Below are positions 10,222-20,849 of a DNA stretch of 64,000 nucleotides, piece after piece. The DNA is taken from contig OY804589.1 in the NCBI GenBank assembly GCA_963680875.1, positions 15,296,028 to 15,360,027 of the forward strand. The letters are read 5' to 3'. The position numbers were made by a program, and so were the translations under genes. The stretch's first letter is position 1. Every line of letters starts with the position of its first letter. Origin of the DNA: Bathymodiolus brooksi. Its lineage: Eukaryota; Mollusca; Bivalvia; Mytilida; Modiolidae. The notes under the pieces are model-generated. The model was not told where the DNA came from. It did no database searches and worked only from the letters and a program-made list of their open reading frames with translations.

Positions 10222-11889
10222 TATGATGATTAACGCCACTTTCAACAATAGTTCAGTTATATCATCATCATGGCAGTCAGTTATATCATGGTGGTCAGTT
10301 ATATCATGGTGGTCAGTTATATCATGGCGGTCAGTTATATCATGGCGGTCAGTTATATCATGGCTGTCAGTTGTATCATGGTGGTCAGTTATATCATGGC
10401 GGTCAGTTATATCATGGCGGTCAGTTATATCATGGCAGTCAGTTATATCATGGTGGTCAGTTATATCATGGTGGTCAGTTATATCATGGCAGTCAGTTAT
10501 ATCATGGTGGTCAGTTATATCATGGCAGTCAGTTTTATCATGGTGGTCAGTTATATTGTGGCGGTCAGTTAAATCATGGTGGTCAGTTATATCATGGCGG
10601 TCAGTTATATCATGGCAGTCAGTTTTATCATGGCGGTCAGTTATATCATGGCAGTCAGTTTTATCATGGCGGTCAGTTATATCATGGTGGTCAGTTATAT
10701 CATGGTGGTCAGCTATATCATGGTGGTCAGTTATATTGTGGTGGTCAGTTATATCATGGTGGTCAGTTATATCATGGCGGTCAGTTTTATCATGGTGGTC
10801 AGTTATATTGTGGCGGTCAGTTAAATCATGGTGGTCAGTTATATCATGGCGGTCAGTTATATCATGGCAGTCAGTTTTATCATGGCGGTCAGTTATATCA
10901 TGGCAGTCAGTTTTATCATGGCGGTCAGTTATATCATGGTGGTCAGTTATATCATGGTGGTCAGCTATATCATGGTGGTCAGTTATATCGTGGTGGTCAG
11001 TTATATCATGGTGGTCAGTTATATCATGGCGGTCAGTTATATCATGGTGGTCATTTATATCATGGCTGTCAGTTATATCATGGTGGTCAGTTTTATCATG
11101 GCGGTCAGTTATATCATGGCAGTCAGTTATATCATGGTGGTCAGTTATATCATGGTGGTCAGTTATTTCATGGTGGTCAGTTTTATCATGGCAGTCAGTT
11201 TTATCATGGCAGTCAGTTATATCATGGTGGTCAGTTATATCATGGTGGTCAGCTATATCATGGTGGTCAGTTATATCATGGCAGTCAGTTATATCATGGT
11301 GGTCAGTTATATCATGGTGGTCAGTTATATCATGGCAGTCAGTTTTATCATGGTGGTCAGTTATATTGTGGCGGTCAGTTATATCATGGTGGTCAGTTAT
11401 ATCATGGCGGTCAGTTATATCATGGCAGTCAGTTATATCATGGCAGTCAGTTTTATCATGGCAGTCAGTTATATCATGGTGGTCAGTTATATCATGGTGG
11501 TCAGTTTTATCATGGTGGTCAGTTTTATCATGGTGGTCAGTTATATCATGGTGGTCAGTTATATCATGGTGGTCAGTTTTATCATGGAGGTCAGTTTTAT
11601 CATGGCAGTCAGTTTTATCATGGCGGTCAGTTATATCATGGCAGTCAGTTATATCATGGCAGTCAGTTTTATCATGGCAGTCAGTTGTATCATGGCGGTC
11701 AGTTTTATTGATAGAGAAAACCACCCGACCTGTCGCAAGTCACTTACAAACTTGTATCACATAATGTTGTATCGAGTACACCTCGCCATGAACAGGATTC
11801 GAACTGACAAATTTAGTGGTGATTGGCACTGATTGCACATGTTGTAAATCCAACTGTCATACGATCACGACCACGACGACCCCTTTATT
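10222..11889 (-). mobile_element. SINE-A copy split by an 18-bp minisatellite
   Basis: The 3' module lies at 10222-10260 (plus-strand TTAACGCCACTTTCAACAAT). The remainder of the same SINE resumes at about 11705 (AGAGAAAACCACCCGACCTG, CTCGCCATGAACAGGATTCG) and runs to the tRNA-like head near 11889. The array sits exactly where intact copies have a single GTTATATCGTGGTGGTCAGT, so it is an internal expansion and not an insertion of foreign sequence. Confidence 0.8.
10252..11710. repeat. 18-bp minisatellite, ~80 copies, SINE-derived
   Basis: The unit is CAGTTATATCATGGTGGT with frequent variants (GGTGGT, GGCGGT or GGCAGT; TTATA or TTTTA). Because 18 is a multiple of three, open frames run through the whole array in several frames on both strands, up to 582 codons on the minus strand. 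These are low-complexity artefacts with no start or stop context of their own. Confidence 0.95.
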
Positions 11890-13440
11890 AGCTCACCTGT
11901 GTGAGATATTGCCATCACTTGGCGTCCGTCGTCCGTCTAAACTTTTTCAAAAATCTTCTCCTCTGAAACCACTGGACCAATTTAAACCAAACTTGGCCTG
12001 AATCATCCTTAGGGGATTCCCTTTAAATTGTATGTCCAATAGCCACGCCCTCCATCCAAGATGGCCACCATTACTAAAAATAGAAATTTCTTCAAATGGC
12101 CAAAACTGCTTCATTTTAAGCCAAAATTTGCCCAAATTTGAACTGTATAAGCATAATGATGAGCTTTTTAACATATATTACGGGATTTTTTATGAACTTT
12201 GAACTTTTGCCGATTTTGACCGATTATGCAAATTAGGTATAAATAAGCAAAAAATCATTTAAAAATCTTCTTGTTAGAAACCACTAGGCCAATTTCAACC
12301 AAACTTTGTCTGAATGATCCTTAGGTGGTCCCCTTTCAAAATTGTGTCCATCAGCGCCGTCTTGTATCCAAGATGACCACCATTACTCAAATAGAAATTT
12401 CTTCAAATGGCCAAAAACTGCTCTATTTTAAGCTAGAATGTTCCCAAATTTGAACTGTATAAGCATAATGATGAGCTTTTTAACATAAACAGGATTTTTT
12501 ATGAACTTTGAACTTTTGCCTATTGTGCAAATTAGAAAAAAGGGGGGATGAAATTAAAAAAAAATCTTCTCTGAAACTACTGAGCCAATCTCGACCAAAC
12601 TTTGCTGAAATGATCCTTGGGTGGTCCCCTTCCAAAATTGTGTCCGACATTTCAGACCTCCAACCAAGATGGCCACCACAGCCGAACTTAATTTAACATA
12701 GGACCCTATGGAAAATTCCCATAAAAATCTTCTTGTCTAAAAGCATTTGCTCAATAAGAACTAAATTTTGATGAAATAGTCATTGGATGGTTCTCTTCCA
12801 AAAATGTGTCCGGCGGTTCGGCCCTTCGACCAAGATGGCCCCCACAGCCGAACTTAGCTTAACATATAGGACCCTATGGGAAATTCACATAAAAATCTTC
12901 TTGTCTGGAACCAGTTGCTCAATTGGAACCAAACTTTGATAAACTAGTCATTGAATGGTCCTCTTCCAAAATTGTGTCTGATGGTCCCGCCCTCTGACCA
13001 AGATGGCTGCAACAGGTGAACTTAGTATAACATAGGACCCTATGGGAAATTCACATAAAAACCATCTTGTCTGGAACCAGTAGCTCAATTAGAACCAAAC
13101 TTTGATGGAATAGTCATTGGATGGTCCTCTTCCAAAATTGTGTCCGGCAGTCACGCTCTCCCACCAAGATGGCCACCACAGTGCAGTTGTGTTGTTATTG
13201 AAAGCAGCTTTGATCCAGGTGAGCGATTACAGGCTCATGGGAGCCTCTGGTTCAGTATATTTTGCTTTGAAATTATTTTGGCTATTTCTGTAACAGTATA
13301 TCAAGTGGCCATTTTGAGCTTCCTGGTTATGGGACTACCAATTGCAGACTGTTCTGGCTTTTCATCTCGACGGAACCGAAGGGTCATTCGAGGTTGTTGT
13401 TACTTTGCATCCGTCGTCGTCATCCGTAAACTGGAAATTT
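11889..13440 (+). repeat. Bivalve-type dispersed repeat with internal modules
   Basis: The segment opens with TAGCTCACCTGTGTGAG and CACTTGGCGTCCGTCGTCCG. It continues with repeated modules containing AAATCTTCTCCTCTGAAACC, CCAAACTTTG, TGATCCTTAGG and CAAGATGGCCACCA, about five diverged times. It resembles a repeat very common in bivalve genomes (recalled, not searched). The small open frames inside it are not genes. Confidence 0.7.
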
Positions 13441-13493
13441 ACATTTCAATATTCTTCCCTGTAGAAATTGTATGTGTCCATTAGCTATAGATT

Positions 13494-13765
13494 AATTTAT
13501 TGATTGATTTTTGGTGTTTAACGCCACTTTCAGCAATATTTCAGCTATATCATGGCGACCAGTTTTAGTGGTGGAAGAAGCCGGAGTATCCGGAGAGAAC
13601 CACCGACCATGGGCAAGCAACTGATAAACTTTATCACTTGCGGTTGCGAGTCGAGTGCACCTTTTTGTAATGTATACAGTCGGGCGCGAACCCACGCCGT
13701 ATTGATGATAGGCTTGTATGAGTTAGGTAATCCAACTACCTAACTCATTGAGCCACCCGGGTCCT
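13494..13765 (-). mobile_element. SINE-A, full length
   Basis: On the plus strand it starts with an ATTGATTGATTT tail and GTGTTTAACGCCACTTTCAG, and ends at the tRNA-like head CATTGAGCCACCCGGGTCC. Flanking sequence on both sides contains GTGTCCATTAG followed by a similar TTAATTTATT, which fits an imperfect target-site duplication. Confidence 0.85.
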
Positions 13766-13974
13766 TTGTGTCCATTAGACATTTAATTTATTTCTAATAA
13801 ATGGAAACTGTATGGTGTCTATTGATTACTGTATTTTGACCATGGAAATTATGGAGATCTATTTCATGAATGTTCACCAGACAAAGATTCCAAAATATGA
13901 GAATGGCAAAGGCTTTTGGATTTTTCCCAACTATATACCAAGAATATAACAAAACATCAAGTAGATAGTAAGTA

Positions 13975-14450
13975 TTTATTGGGTGGAAATCACCACAGAG
14001 ACTAGAAACCTATATGTACATATGCTCGCAATGAGTGCGAAAGACCGTCAATCAGGTAGTAGGTGTGTTGTCGGTGATAAGAGGAAAGAAAACATCTACG
14101 TAAATTGAAAAAGATCCAGTGTCATTTTTTCCTAGAACAATAGCACAATGGAACCTCCTACCTGTAACTGTAGTACAATACACTACGCATACACTAGACA
14201 GCTTCCGAGAGCAGACCCCAATATCTGCTCTCCAACAACACTTCAACATCTGAACACCACACTTGTATATAGTTTTAACCTAAAATGTATAGTATATAAA
14301 AGCAAAAAGGAAATAACTCTGAATTTTATCTTTTGTAAATATTTGGTTATATATATTAAATTTGTCCCCACGCAAGCGTGGCATAGTGACAGCAATGCCC
14401 GGCACGTTATCATCAGTATGTTGATGGAGTGCTAAACTATAAAGAAGATG
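13975..14450 (+). mobile_element. Decayed non-LTR retrotransposon, 3' end
   Basis: Around 14127-14258 one frame reads SFFPRTIAQWNLLPV, then TLDSFREQ, ending in TGA. This is the signature C-terminus of LINE reverse-transcriptase polyproteins. Upstream the frame is interrupted (an in-frame TAA precedes EKDPVSFF). A 3' untranslated region follows, containing GATGGAGTGCTAAACTATAA and AGAAGATGAAAAGG. It is 5'-truncated and inactive; the clade cannot be fixed from this fragment. Confidence 0.7.
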
Positions 14451-14559
14451 AAAAGGATAGAAATGGGTATATCGTAACGGTCAACAAGTTCACGACGACT
14501 AGCATATATATTAACGCACTAATTTAGATATGGCGTTATTACTACTAACTCTGGGCCGA

Positions 14560-14640
14560 TACCCCTGCTGCATGATGAACTAAGGTATCACCCGCCCAGT
14601 AGTCAGTGGTGCGGAATCTGCATGGTTTTAGATATATTTG
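14560..14640 (-). repeat. Fragment of a dispersed repeat
   Basis: GCCCAGTAGTCAGTGGTG is the reverse complement of a motif at 15080-15110 (GCACTGACTACTGGGC). The two oppositely oriented pieces bracket 14640-15070. Confidence 0.5.
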
Positions 14641-14727
14641 TTTGAAATTGACAGTTTATAAATAATGTAATCTAATAAGACTAATAAGGTCAACCTATCT
14701 AAGATATAGACGACCTCAGCAGAATTT

Positions 14728-14790
14728 GATTATACTGCCACGATATAACTGAAATATTGTTGAAAGTGGCGTTAAACACCATAAACCAAC
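14728..14790 (+). mobile_element. SINE-A 3' tail fragment
   Basis: It contains GCCACGATATAACTGAAATA and AAGTGGCGTTAAACACCATA. Confidence 0.7.
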
Positions 14791-14867
14791 ATTGACTATG
14801 CTGTTTATGCCATATGTTTACATGGTCCCAAAGACTTTATAATTATTTGGCTTTTAAATTGCTTGAC

Positions 14868-14993
14868 TATGAGCGCAACTGATGAAGCTTATTCCAGTTA
14901 TGCCGCGTCGTGCGCACTAACACGTAGATATAAAATTTGGTGCACACGACGCGTTTCTGGAATAACTTTCATCAGGTACGCTCAAAATAGAGG
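14868..14993. repeat. Inverted repeat of a dispersed element end (family N)
   Basis: The left arm TGAGCGCAACTGATGAAGCT with TATTCCAG and CGTCGTGCGCAC is mirrored by the right arm GTGCACACGACGCG, TTCTGGAATAAC and CATCAGGTACGCTCA. The arms are about 47 bases with a spacer of about 30. The single-arm motif recurs near 17435, 29135, 56340, 56985 and 58985. Confidence 0.75.
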
Positions 14994-15069
14994 AAGGAGA
15001 ATCTTAGTTTTATTAATTATTACGTTATTTAGGAACTGTAAATATCAGTAATGAATATATCTAATAAAC

Positions 15070-15165
15070 CATGTCAGTGCCGAAGCACTGACTACTGGGC
15101 AGATAATATCCTCCGGGAGTAATGGTTCACCAACAGATGTATCGACCTAGTGATAGTAATTAAAA
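15070..15165 (+). repeat. Fragment of a dispersed repeat
   Basis: CAGTGCCGAAGCACTGACTA and CTGGGCAGATAATATCCTCC; the inverted partner is at 14560-14640. Confidence 0.5.
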
Positions 15166-15513
15166 CTTGGATATCATTTAGTGCATACGTTTTTATCTAG
15201 GTACTTGTTACTTATCGTGGTAGAAAAATCCTCTTCAAAAATGACGCACTTCTTATTGTTTATTTAGTTTGGCGAATCTTGACATACTATATATATATAT
15301 ATTGATTAATCTTAGAGCCGCATGTCATTTTATACGTGTTTTGATTGGTTTAAAAAGTTGAGGTTATTTGTCAATGAACGGAATCTTAAAATAGACGTCG
15401 TTCTCAAGGCGTCGCGTGTCGTTGTCATCAGGTTATTTAAATTTATTTCCGATTATTTGCCTTATTTTGAAAAAATAGATATATTTTCCAATATCACAAC
15501 AAAAAAAGTTTGA

Positions 15514-15681
15514 ATTAATTTATAAGGATTGATCGAAATTATTTGTTCGGTTCATTCGAAATATCCTCAATCAGGTTGTACCCACCCTTGCGTAACCCGC
15601 TGTTACACGGTATGTACAACCTGATTGAGGTTATTTCTTCATGAACCGAACAAAAATTGCGATCAATCCTTAAATATTAAT
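15514..15681. repeat. Foldback palindrome, ~68-bp arms
   Basis: The left arm (15514-15581) runs from ATTAATTTATAAGGATTGAT to CCTCAATCAGGTTGTAC. The right arm (15614-15681) is its imperfect reverse complement, from GTACAACCTGATTGAGG to CAATCCTTAAATATTAATT. The spacer is 32 bases. There is no coding capacity. It resembles a MITE or foldback element, although no target duplication is evident. Confidence 0.75.
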
Positions 15682-17404
15682 TGTGTCAAAGTACAAACTT
15701 ATATTTATCTTAACCATAGATCTAAAATATGTACAGACAATTATAATGTTCTTACTTGACCTTATGTTATAGATCATGTAGATAAGATAAACAAAGAAAC
15801 ACATAATGGTAAGTAGGTATATATACAAAAGGAGAATATTTATGCTATAAAAAGAGTCTACCATTAAGAGGACGCATTCTTTTAGCTAAAATTCGTATTT
15901 GTTACATCATTCTTGGAATGACACAACCTAAATCACTCAAATCGACCCTCTATTTTTAGGTGATCAATTTACATGTGTTAAATAACAACATTTTCGGCTA
16001 ATGCCATCTCGCTAACTAGCTACAGAACCCGTACTTACCGGATCACTACTTCTCAATGTGGTTTTAAATCTAATTGAGTTGATAATCAAGTTAGTCTACA
16101 AAAACATAAAATAGACCTTTAAGTGAAGATGTCTATCTTGTTTAGGCCCTTTCGTTTTCTTGTTCCAAAAGACCTTTAAATTGTTTTGCAATTTGTTTAT
16201 TTTTTAAAAAGGAATAAACATCTAATGTATACATTCAATTACATTAATCAATTATGTATTGTTCACCCATCACACATATATACTAAGTTCATTTTCAATG
16301 ATAAATAAATCTCTATTTTTAAATTTTAACCATGTACATTTGCTAATGCTACTTCAAGAAGCAATCACCAACTACAGAGGGTGATAAAAGACGTGCAGAG
16401 TTCTTTTCCATTTTTATTTCAGAATTAAGATATTGTAACCCTGCATTCAAGTTTGGTAACATATCCTTTAACTTGCATATATACAAGTAATACTCGAAAA
16501 TAAGTCTTTCCCAAAATAATACCTTTTGGAGTCAAGTTTACATTGCTTCCATCTATATTTTTTAGGAAGTCCATGATTGAAAACCAGAAGTTTTTTGTTA
16601 CATTACAGACCCCAAAAAAGTGTTTATAAGTTTCTTTTGCTTCATTTCAAAAGGAACATAGATCAGTTTAAAAAAGACCTTTAAATTGCTGTGATTTCTA
16701 ATCCTTTGACGAGGAGCGTATCGCGTACATAAAGAAGGTTATTCAAGAAACGCGCCGCGCGCACTAAGTTAGTTGTCTATGTTTTTACTACATCATGCAA
16801 ATTAGAACATTGGCCACGTTGAAAAGCAAAAAGATCGAACTGAATTGAAACAAAAGCCCAATGAGGCCATATTAATATGTATTAACAAGAGCAATGTAAA
16901 AATAAGAGGCAAGATTTCCCAATATAACACATGTCAATTAGTTATAAATATGCATTTGCTATACAAAACGAAGACGTAGATTGAGCCAAATTAGGTAATC
17001 TTTATGACATTTGGTAGGAAAACGCTATCAACGCATAGAAGAGGGACGTCAAACTGCGCAGAATAATACTACCGCAGCAAGTCAACAAGGACTTTCTTCT
17101 GTACCAGTTGTGGTGCAATCATGACTGACTCGGTTGCCACAACAGGCAGAGTAAATCCACCGCTTGGAGTATTACATGAAGCACTTAAATATGTCACCGT
17201 CAATTTAATTACACACCGATAAAACATGAAAATATTATATAATGTTGCAGAGTTATGGATTTAGACATAGACATAACAAAAACCTGGACAAGGACTTCAT
17301 TTTTTTTACAATTCAAAACAAGACAAATTCAAATTTATTAAATAAATAATTGCAATAGTAGCAGACAAGGCATAGGTGTATTTAGAAATAAAACATTCCA
17401 AGAA
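15682..17404. other. Non-coding stretch with family N fragments
   Basis: Pieces near 16135-16185 (TCTTGTTTAGGCCCTTTCGT, CTTTAAATTG) and 16700-16785 (GAGCGTATCGCG, AACGCGCCGCGCGCAC) match family N copies at 56205-56390 and 56855-57050. Nothing coding was recognised. Confidence 0.4.
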
Positions 17405-17695
17405 GAGTTTGAACTTGAATATTTTATATACTGTGCACGATGCGTTTCTGGATTAACCTTCATCAGGTACCCTAATAAAGGGTTTGTTCCTTTGCATATT
17501 GTTGGAAAGCCAAATATCTCAATAGTTGTTGAGAGCATATAAACTAAATGGCCCAAATAAGATCGCCAAAATCGGCTAACGTTACCGATACTTGAGAGAG
17601 ATTGACTTCAGTTTTAATGAATTTCATTTTTAGGAACCATACATTCAATTATAAATCATATCTTGTGTGTTTCACAGTCTCATATCAGTATTCAT
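17405..17695 (-). repeat. Family N copy
   Basis: It contains GCACGATGCGTTTCTGG, ACCTTCATCAGG, GATCGCCAAAATCGGCTAAC and a terminal TTTTTAGGAACCATACATTC. The copy at 58950-59170 has the same order. Confidence 0.6.
17607..17695. repeat. 89-bp direct repeat, left copy
   Basis: TTCAGTTTTAATGAATTTCA through CTCATATCAGTATTCAT is repeated at 17959-18047 with about six differences. The two copies exactly flank the SINE at 17696-17958. Confidence 0.9.
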
Positions 17696-17958
17696 GATGA
17701 TGATGATTTTTGGTGTTTAACGCCACTTTCAGCAATATTTCAGCTATATCATGGCGACCAGTTTTAGTGGTGGAAGAAGCCGGAGAGAACCACCGACCAT
17801 GGGTAAGCAACTGGTAAACTTTATCACTTGCGGCTGCGAGTCGAGTGCACCCTTTTTGTAATTTACAAAGCCGGGCGCGAACCCACGCCGTTTTGGTGAT
17901 AGGCTTGTATGAGTTGTTAGGTAATCCAACTACCTAACTCATTGAACCACCCGGGTCC
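17696..17958 (-). mobile_element. SINE-A, full length, between 89-bp direct repeats
   Basis: On the plus strand it runs from GATGATGATTTTTGGTG through GTTTAACGCCACTTTCAGCA to the head TTGAACCACCCGGGTCC. It lies precisely between two 89-bp direct repeats, far longer than a normal SINE target duplication. Confidence 0.85.
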
Positions 17959-18047
17959 TTCAGTTTTAATGAATTACATTCTTAGGAACCATACATTCAA
18001 ACATAAATCATATCTTGTGTGTTTCACAGTCTCATATTAGTATTCAT
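17959..18047. repeat. 89-bp direct repeat, right copy
   Basis: Partner of 17607-17695. It includes TTCTTAGGAACCATACATTC and AAATCATATCTTGTGTGTTT. Confidence 0.9.
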
Positions 18048-18364
18048 TGTTTATTGTAGCATTTAAAGACATTGTATATTGCATGTGTACTGATTTTCAC
18101 AAAAGGTATGTACAACTTAGTGCACCAAAGACATTTCTGGTATAACCTCATAATCAAATCATTAGAAAGTCAAATAATGTATAAGACTTTGGGAGCAAGA
18201 TTGACAATTACAATTATTGGTTAAAAACAAATCCCAGTTGGCAATCTAAGGCAAGGACAACTATCAGTGGAGGAGGAATTGCAACTCTTCCGGAGAACCC
18301 GTCCTTTCCTCGTTCATGATTTGTTTTGAAACGAATATGACTTATCACCAGATTGTGAGCATAC
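18048..18364. other. Non-coding stretch, repeat fragments
   Basis: A degraded family N end (AGTGCACCAAAGACATTTCT near 18120) lies here. At 18230-18340 a minus-strand piece resembles the middle of family M (TCCGGAGAACCCGTCC). No gene was seen. Confidence 0.4.
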
Positions 18365-18615
18365 GCAACACGACGGGTGTCACTAGTAAAGCATGAACTT
18401 CCTACCATTCACACGAGTATACTCCCAGTTTTTGATTGGGTTCGTGTTGCTTTTTGCGCAGTGTTATGCGCACCATTGTTTGTATTTTGTTCTTTTTTCT
18501 TTTGACCTTTGTGATCTAAATGTTTTAGTCATATCATTGGTGCGGTGTGTATCCTCTGGTGACCTATCGTTAATTCACGGCCACATATTATGTTTTATTT
18601 GTGCCATTATATTAA
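18365..18615 (+). repeat. Family M copy, diverged
   Basis: CGACGGGTGTCACTAGTAAA, then GGGTTCGTGTTGCTTTTTG. A 76-codon frame from 18393 resembles a signal peptide by chance (hydrophobic), but it is read entirely from this repeat and has no donor in a useful place. Confidence 0.6.
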
Positions 18616-18714
18616 TGAATTAAATTAATGACTGTGGGAAACCATATACTATCTACAATCCAGTCATTCCTAGCTCTTTCGTACGTTATCACTGGATTCT
18701 TATGAGATATACTA

Positions 18715-18940
18715 CGACTGTCACTACTGGAGCAGGAACTGCTTACCTTTCCGGAGCACCTGGGTTCACCCCCACTTTGTTAGTGGAGTTGGTGTTGCTC
18801 AATCTTAAGTTATCACATCTGTATAGTGTTTTGTAGATCAATGCTTTTCATTGTGTCCCTTTTCTCCAAGTTGGCAGTTGAAGTGTCTGTCTTCCGATTT
18901 ACGGTTTCTGATTACCCCTTTGGTATCTTCAAAACATTTA
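18715..18940 (+). repeat. Family M copy, well preserved
   Basis: It contains GTCACTACTGGAGCAGGAAC, CTTTCCGGAGCACCTGGG, GGAGTTGGTGTTGCTCAATC and the end GATTACCCCTTTGGTATCTT. It is the best reference copy in the window for this family. Confidence 0.75.
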
Positions 18941-19138
18941 TAATCTATGTTTCTGCTTTGTAAAATATTGAACCTTTGTATGAAACGAAATGGCTGCCTC
19001 AAGATTTTTGTTTCAGTGAACTAGTGCTACTTAAATACGGCTTATGGTGTTTGTCTGGTAAACAACTGGCATGGTCATCTTATCAAGACGTTACTTATTC
19101 TAGTTATATGATATAACTAAAGAAGTGTTTAGTTGATG

Positions 19139-19419
19139 TTAAGGTGGTACCATACACTACAGGGAGATAACTCTTTAAAATCAGTTGAACGTTTTGATCA
19201 TATGATATTTGTATGCAGATTTCAAGCATCTCGGTGATCAAAACCACAGAGAGAAAAGCTGCTATGTGGCTAATGAATGTATAGCTCTGAGTCTGTTGGT
19301 TGGAATTTGTTAAAATTTTGATATTTATAACAGTGGATATATTCAAACACACTGCCAAAAAAATAAGAAAATTAAACGAGCAGATCAAATTTTACCTGAA
19401 GTGTATGGTACCACCTTAA
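19139..19419. mobile_element. TTAA-flanked MITE with perfect terminal inverted repeats
   Basis: The left end TTAAGGTGGTACCATACACT and the right end AGTGTATGGTACCACCTTAA are perfect 20-base inverted repeats including TTAA. If TTAA is the target duplication, the element is about 273 bp with 16-bp TIRs, a piggyBac- or Kolobok-like arrangement. There is no transposase, so it is non-autonomous. Confidence 0.85.
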
Positions 19420-19474
19420 ACAACAATCACTCACAAGATAGTACATTTTTTGTAGTAACAAATATTAAAATTCA

Positions 19475-19590
19475 CCTTCAGTTTTTGTGGGATTGTGTTG
19501 CTCAATGTTTAGTTATCTGTATATATTGTTTTTAGCTGGTTGTTTGTCGTTTGTTCCTGTTTCTATTTGGCCTATAAGACCTATTATCAT
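19475..19590 (+). repeat. Family M fragment
   Basis: TTTTTGTGGGATTGTGTTGC and TCAATGTTTAGTTATCTGTA match the central part of family M. Confidence 0.5.
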
Positions 19591-19864
19591 ATACAATGTT
19601 GAATTATAATGCTATATTAAGAATCATGTATGTCATTTTATATTCCAGGTATTAGAGCTTAGTCTTTAAAAAAATTGGAAATATACAAAATCTCTATTGA
19701 AATAATACATTGCGGCGATTGCTGTGTAGCGCCAAAGAAACAATTGTTTAGCTATTTGATGGCCAGAATAGGTTACTTTATGATGGTGATGATTATAGTG
19801 ATGTCCACCTTGTACAAGACAAAAACGCATCGGTCGAGTCAAACAAAAGACTATGTGTTGCTTT

Positions 19865-20094
19865 TCTGCTAAGAGCGCAGCATTAAGGAGTATTGGTTAG
19901 CTCGGAATCAGGATAACTTGTTCGAGTTGAGCGACACGTCTACCCGCAGAGTGTCGTTTCAGTGAGCTAGCACAATAAAATCCAACTAAACAGGTTTATT
20001 TAGCAGAAAGCGGATATCTTCATCATTTCATCGATAGTGACTTTGTCTCACCACGATAGACTGGTTTGGTATTAAACAACAATAACTAATCCAT
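19865..20094 (+). mobile_element. Second SINE-like family (SINE-B)
   Basis: GGTTAGCTCGGAATCAGGAT, GAGCGACACGTCTACC and TTTCAGTGAGCTAGCAC, ending in a CACGATAGACTGG / TATTAAACAACAATAACT tail. The copy at 51486-51740 has the same order. The tail resembles that of SINE-A in layout but the body differs. Confidence 0.6.
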
Positions 20095-20184
20095 TCACAC
20101 AAACATGATGGGTTAAATAAGATTTACTAGTAACCGTGCATTTTTGTTTAAAGTAAATACACGGAAAAACGCACACAACAGATG

Positions 20185-20672
20185 AGGTTTTCGACACTGG
20201 GGAATGATAGGTTTTCAACACTGGGGAATGATAGGTTTTCGACACTGGGGAAATGATAGGTTTTCGACACTGGGGAATGATAGGTTTTCGACACTGGGGA
20301 AATGATAGGTTTTCGACACTGGGAAATGATAGGTTTTCGACACTGGGGAATGATAGGTTTTCGACACTGGGGAAATGATAGGTTTCCGACACTGGGGAAA
20401 TGATAGGTTTTCGACACTGGGAAATGATAGGTTTTCGACACTGGGGAATGATAGGTTTTCGACACTGGGGAAATGATAGGTTTTCGACACTGGGAAATGA
20501 TAGGTTTTCGACACTGGGGAATGATAGGTTTTCGACACTGGGGAAATGATAGGTTTTCGACACTGGGGAAATGATAGGTTTTCGACACTGGGGAATGATA
20601 GGTTTTCGACACTGGGGAAATGATAGGTTTTCGACACTGGGGAATGATAGGTTTTCGACACTGGGGAATGAT
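20185..20672. repeat. 24/25-bp minisatellite, ~20 copies
   Basis: The unit is AGGTTTTCGACACTGGGGAA plus TGAT or ATGAT. The one-base length variation shifts frames between units, yet minus-strand frames of 154-246 codons (PSVENLSF-type repeats) remain open; these are artefacts. The 3' flank (CAACAGGGAGTGAGATCAGG, ACAGAGGTAAGCA) looks like the middle of a minus-strand family M copy. Confidence 0.93.
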
Positions 20673-20689
20673 TCAGATAAAAAAACAAC

Positions 20690-20818
20690 AACAGGGAGTG
20701 AGATCAGGATTCCACAGAGGTAAGCAAAAATGTCTTTATTCGGTGTATAGACAAATTTGGAGATACCAAAGGGGTAATCAGAATCCGTATATCGAAGAAG
20801 AACAGACAACACAATGAA
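20690..20818 (-). repeat. Family M fragments
   Basis: A middle piece (GAGTGAGATCAGGATTCCAC) is followed by a 3'-end piece (GATACCAAAGGGGTAATCAG, AAGAAGAACAGACAACACAA). They abut the 40-bp exon at 20850. Confidence 0.6.
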
Positions 20819-20849
20819 TTATATATTTATCTTTCTTTCTTTTATTCAG

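Noticed and set aside
9976..11764. Open frames of 582 (minus) and 562 (plus) codons
   Set aside because: They are translations of an 18-bp minisatellite (HDITDH-type and SWWSVI-type repeats) with matching open frames in other phases; nothing outside the array supports coding.
18393..18623. Signal-peptide exon for the DUF4874/DUF4832 gene
   Set aside because: The hydrophobic N-terminus is attractive but lies wholly in a family M copy, and no donor in the required phase follows it.
20072..20812. 246-codon minus-strand frame with PSVENLSF repeats
   Set aside because: Derived from the 24/25-bp array; the non-repeat ends come from flanking repeats, and there is no splice or start context.
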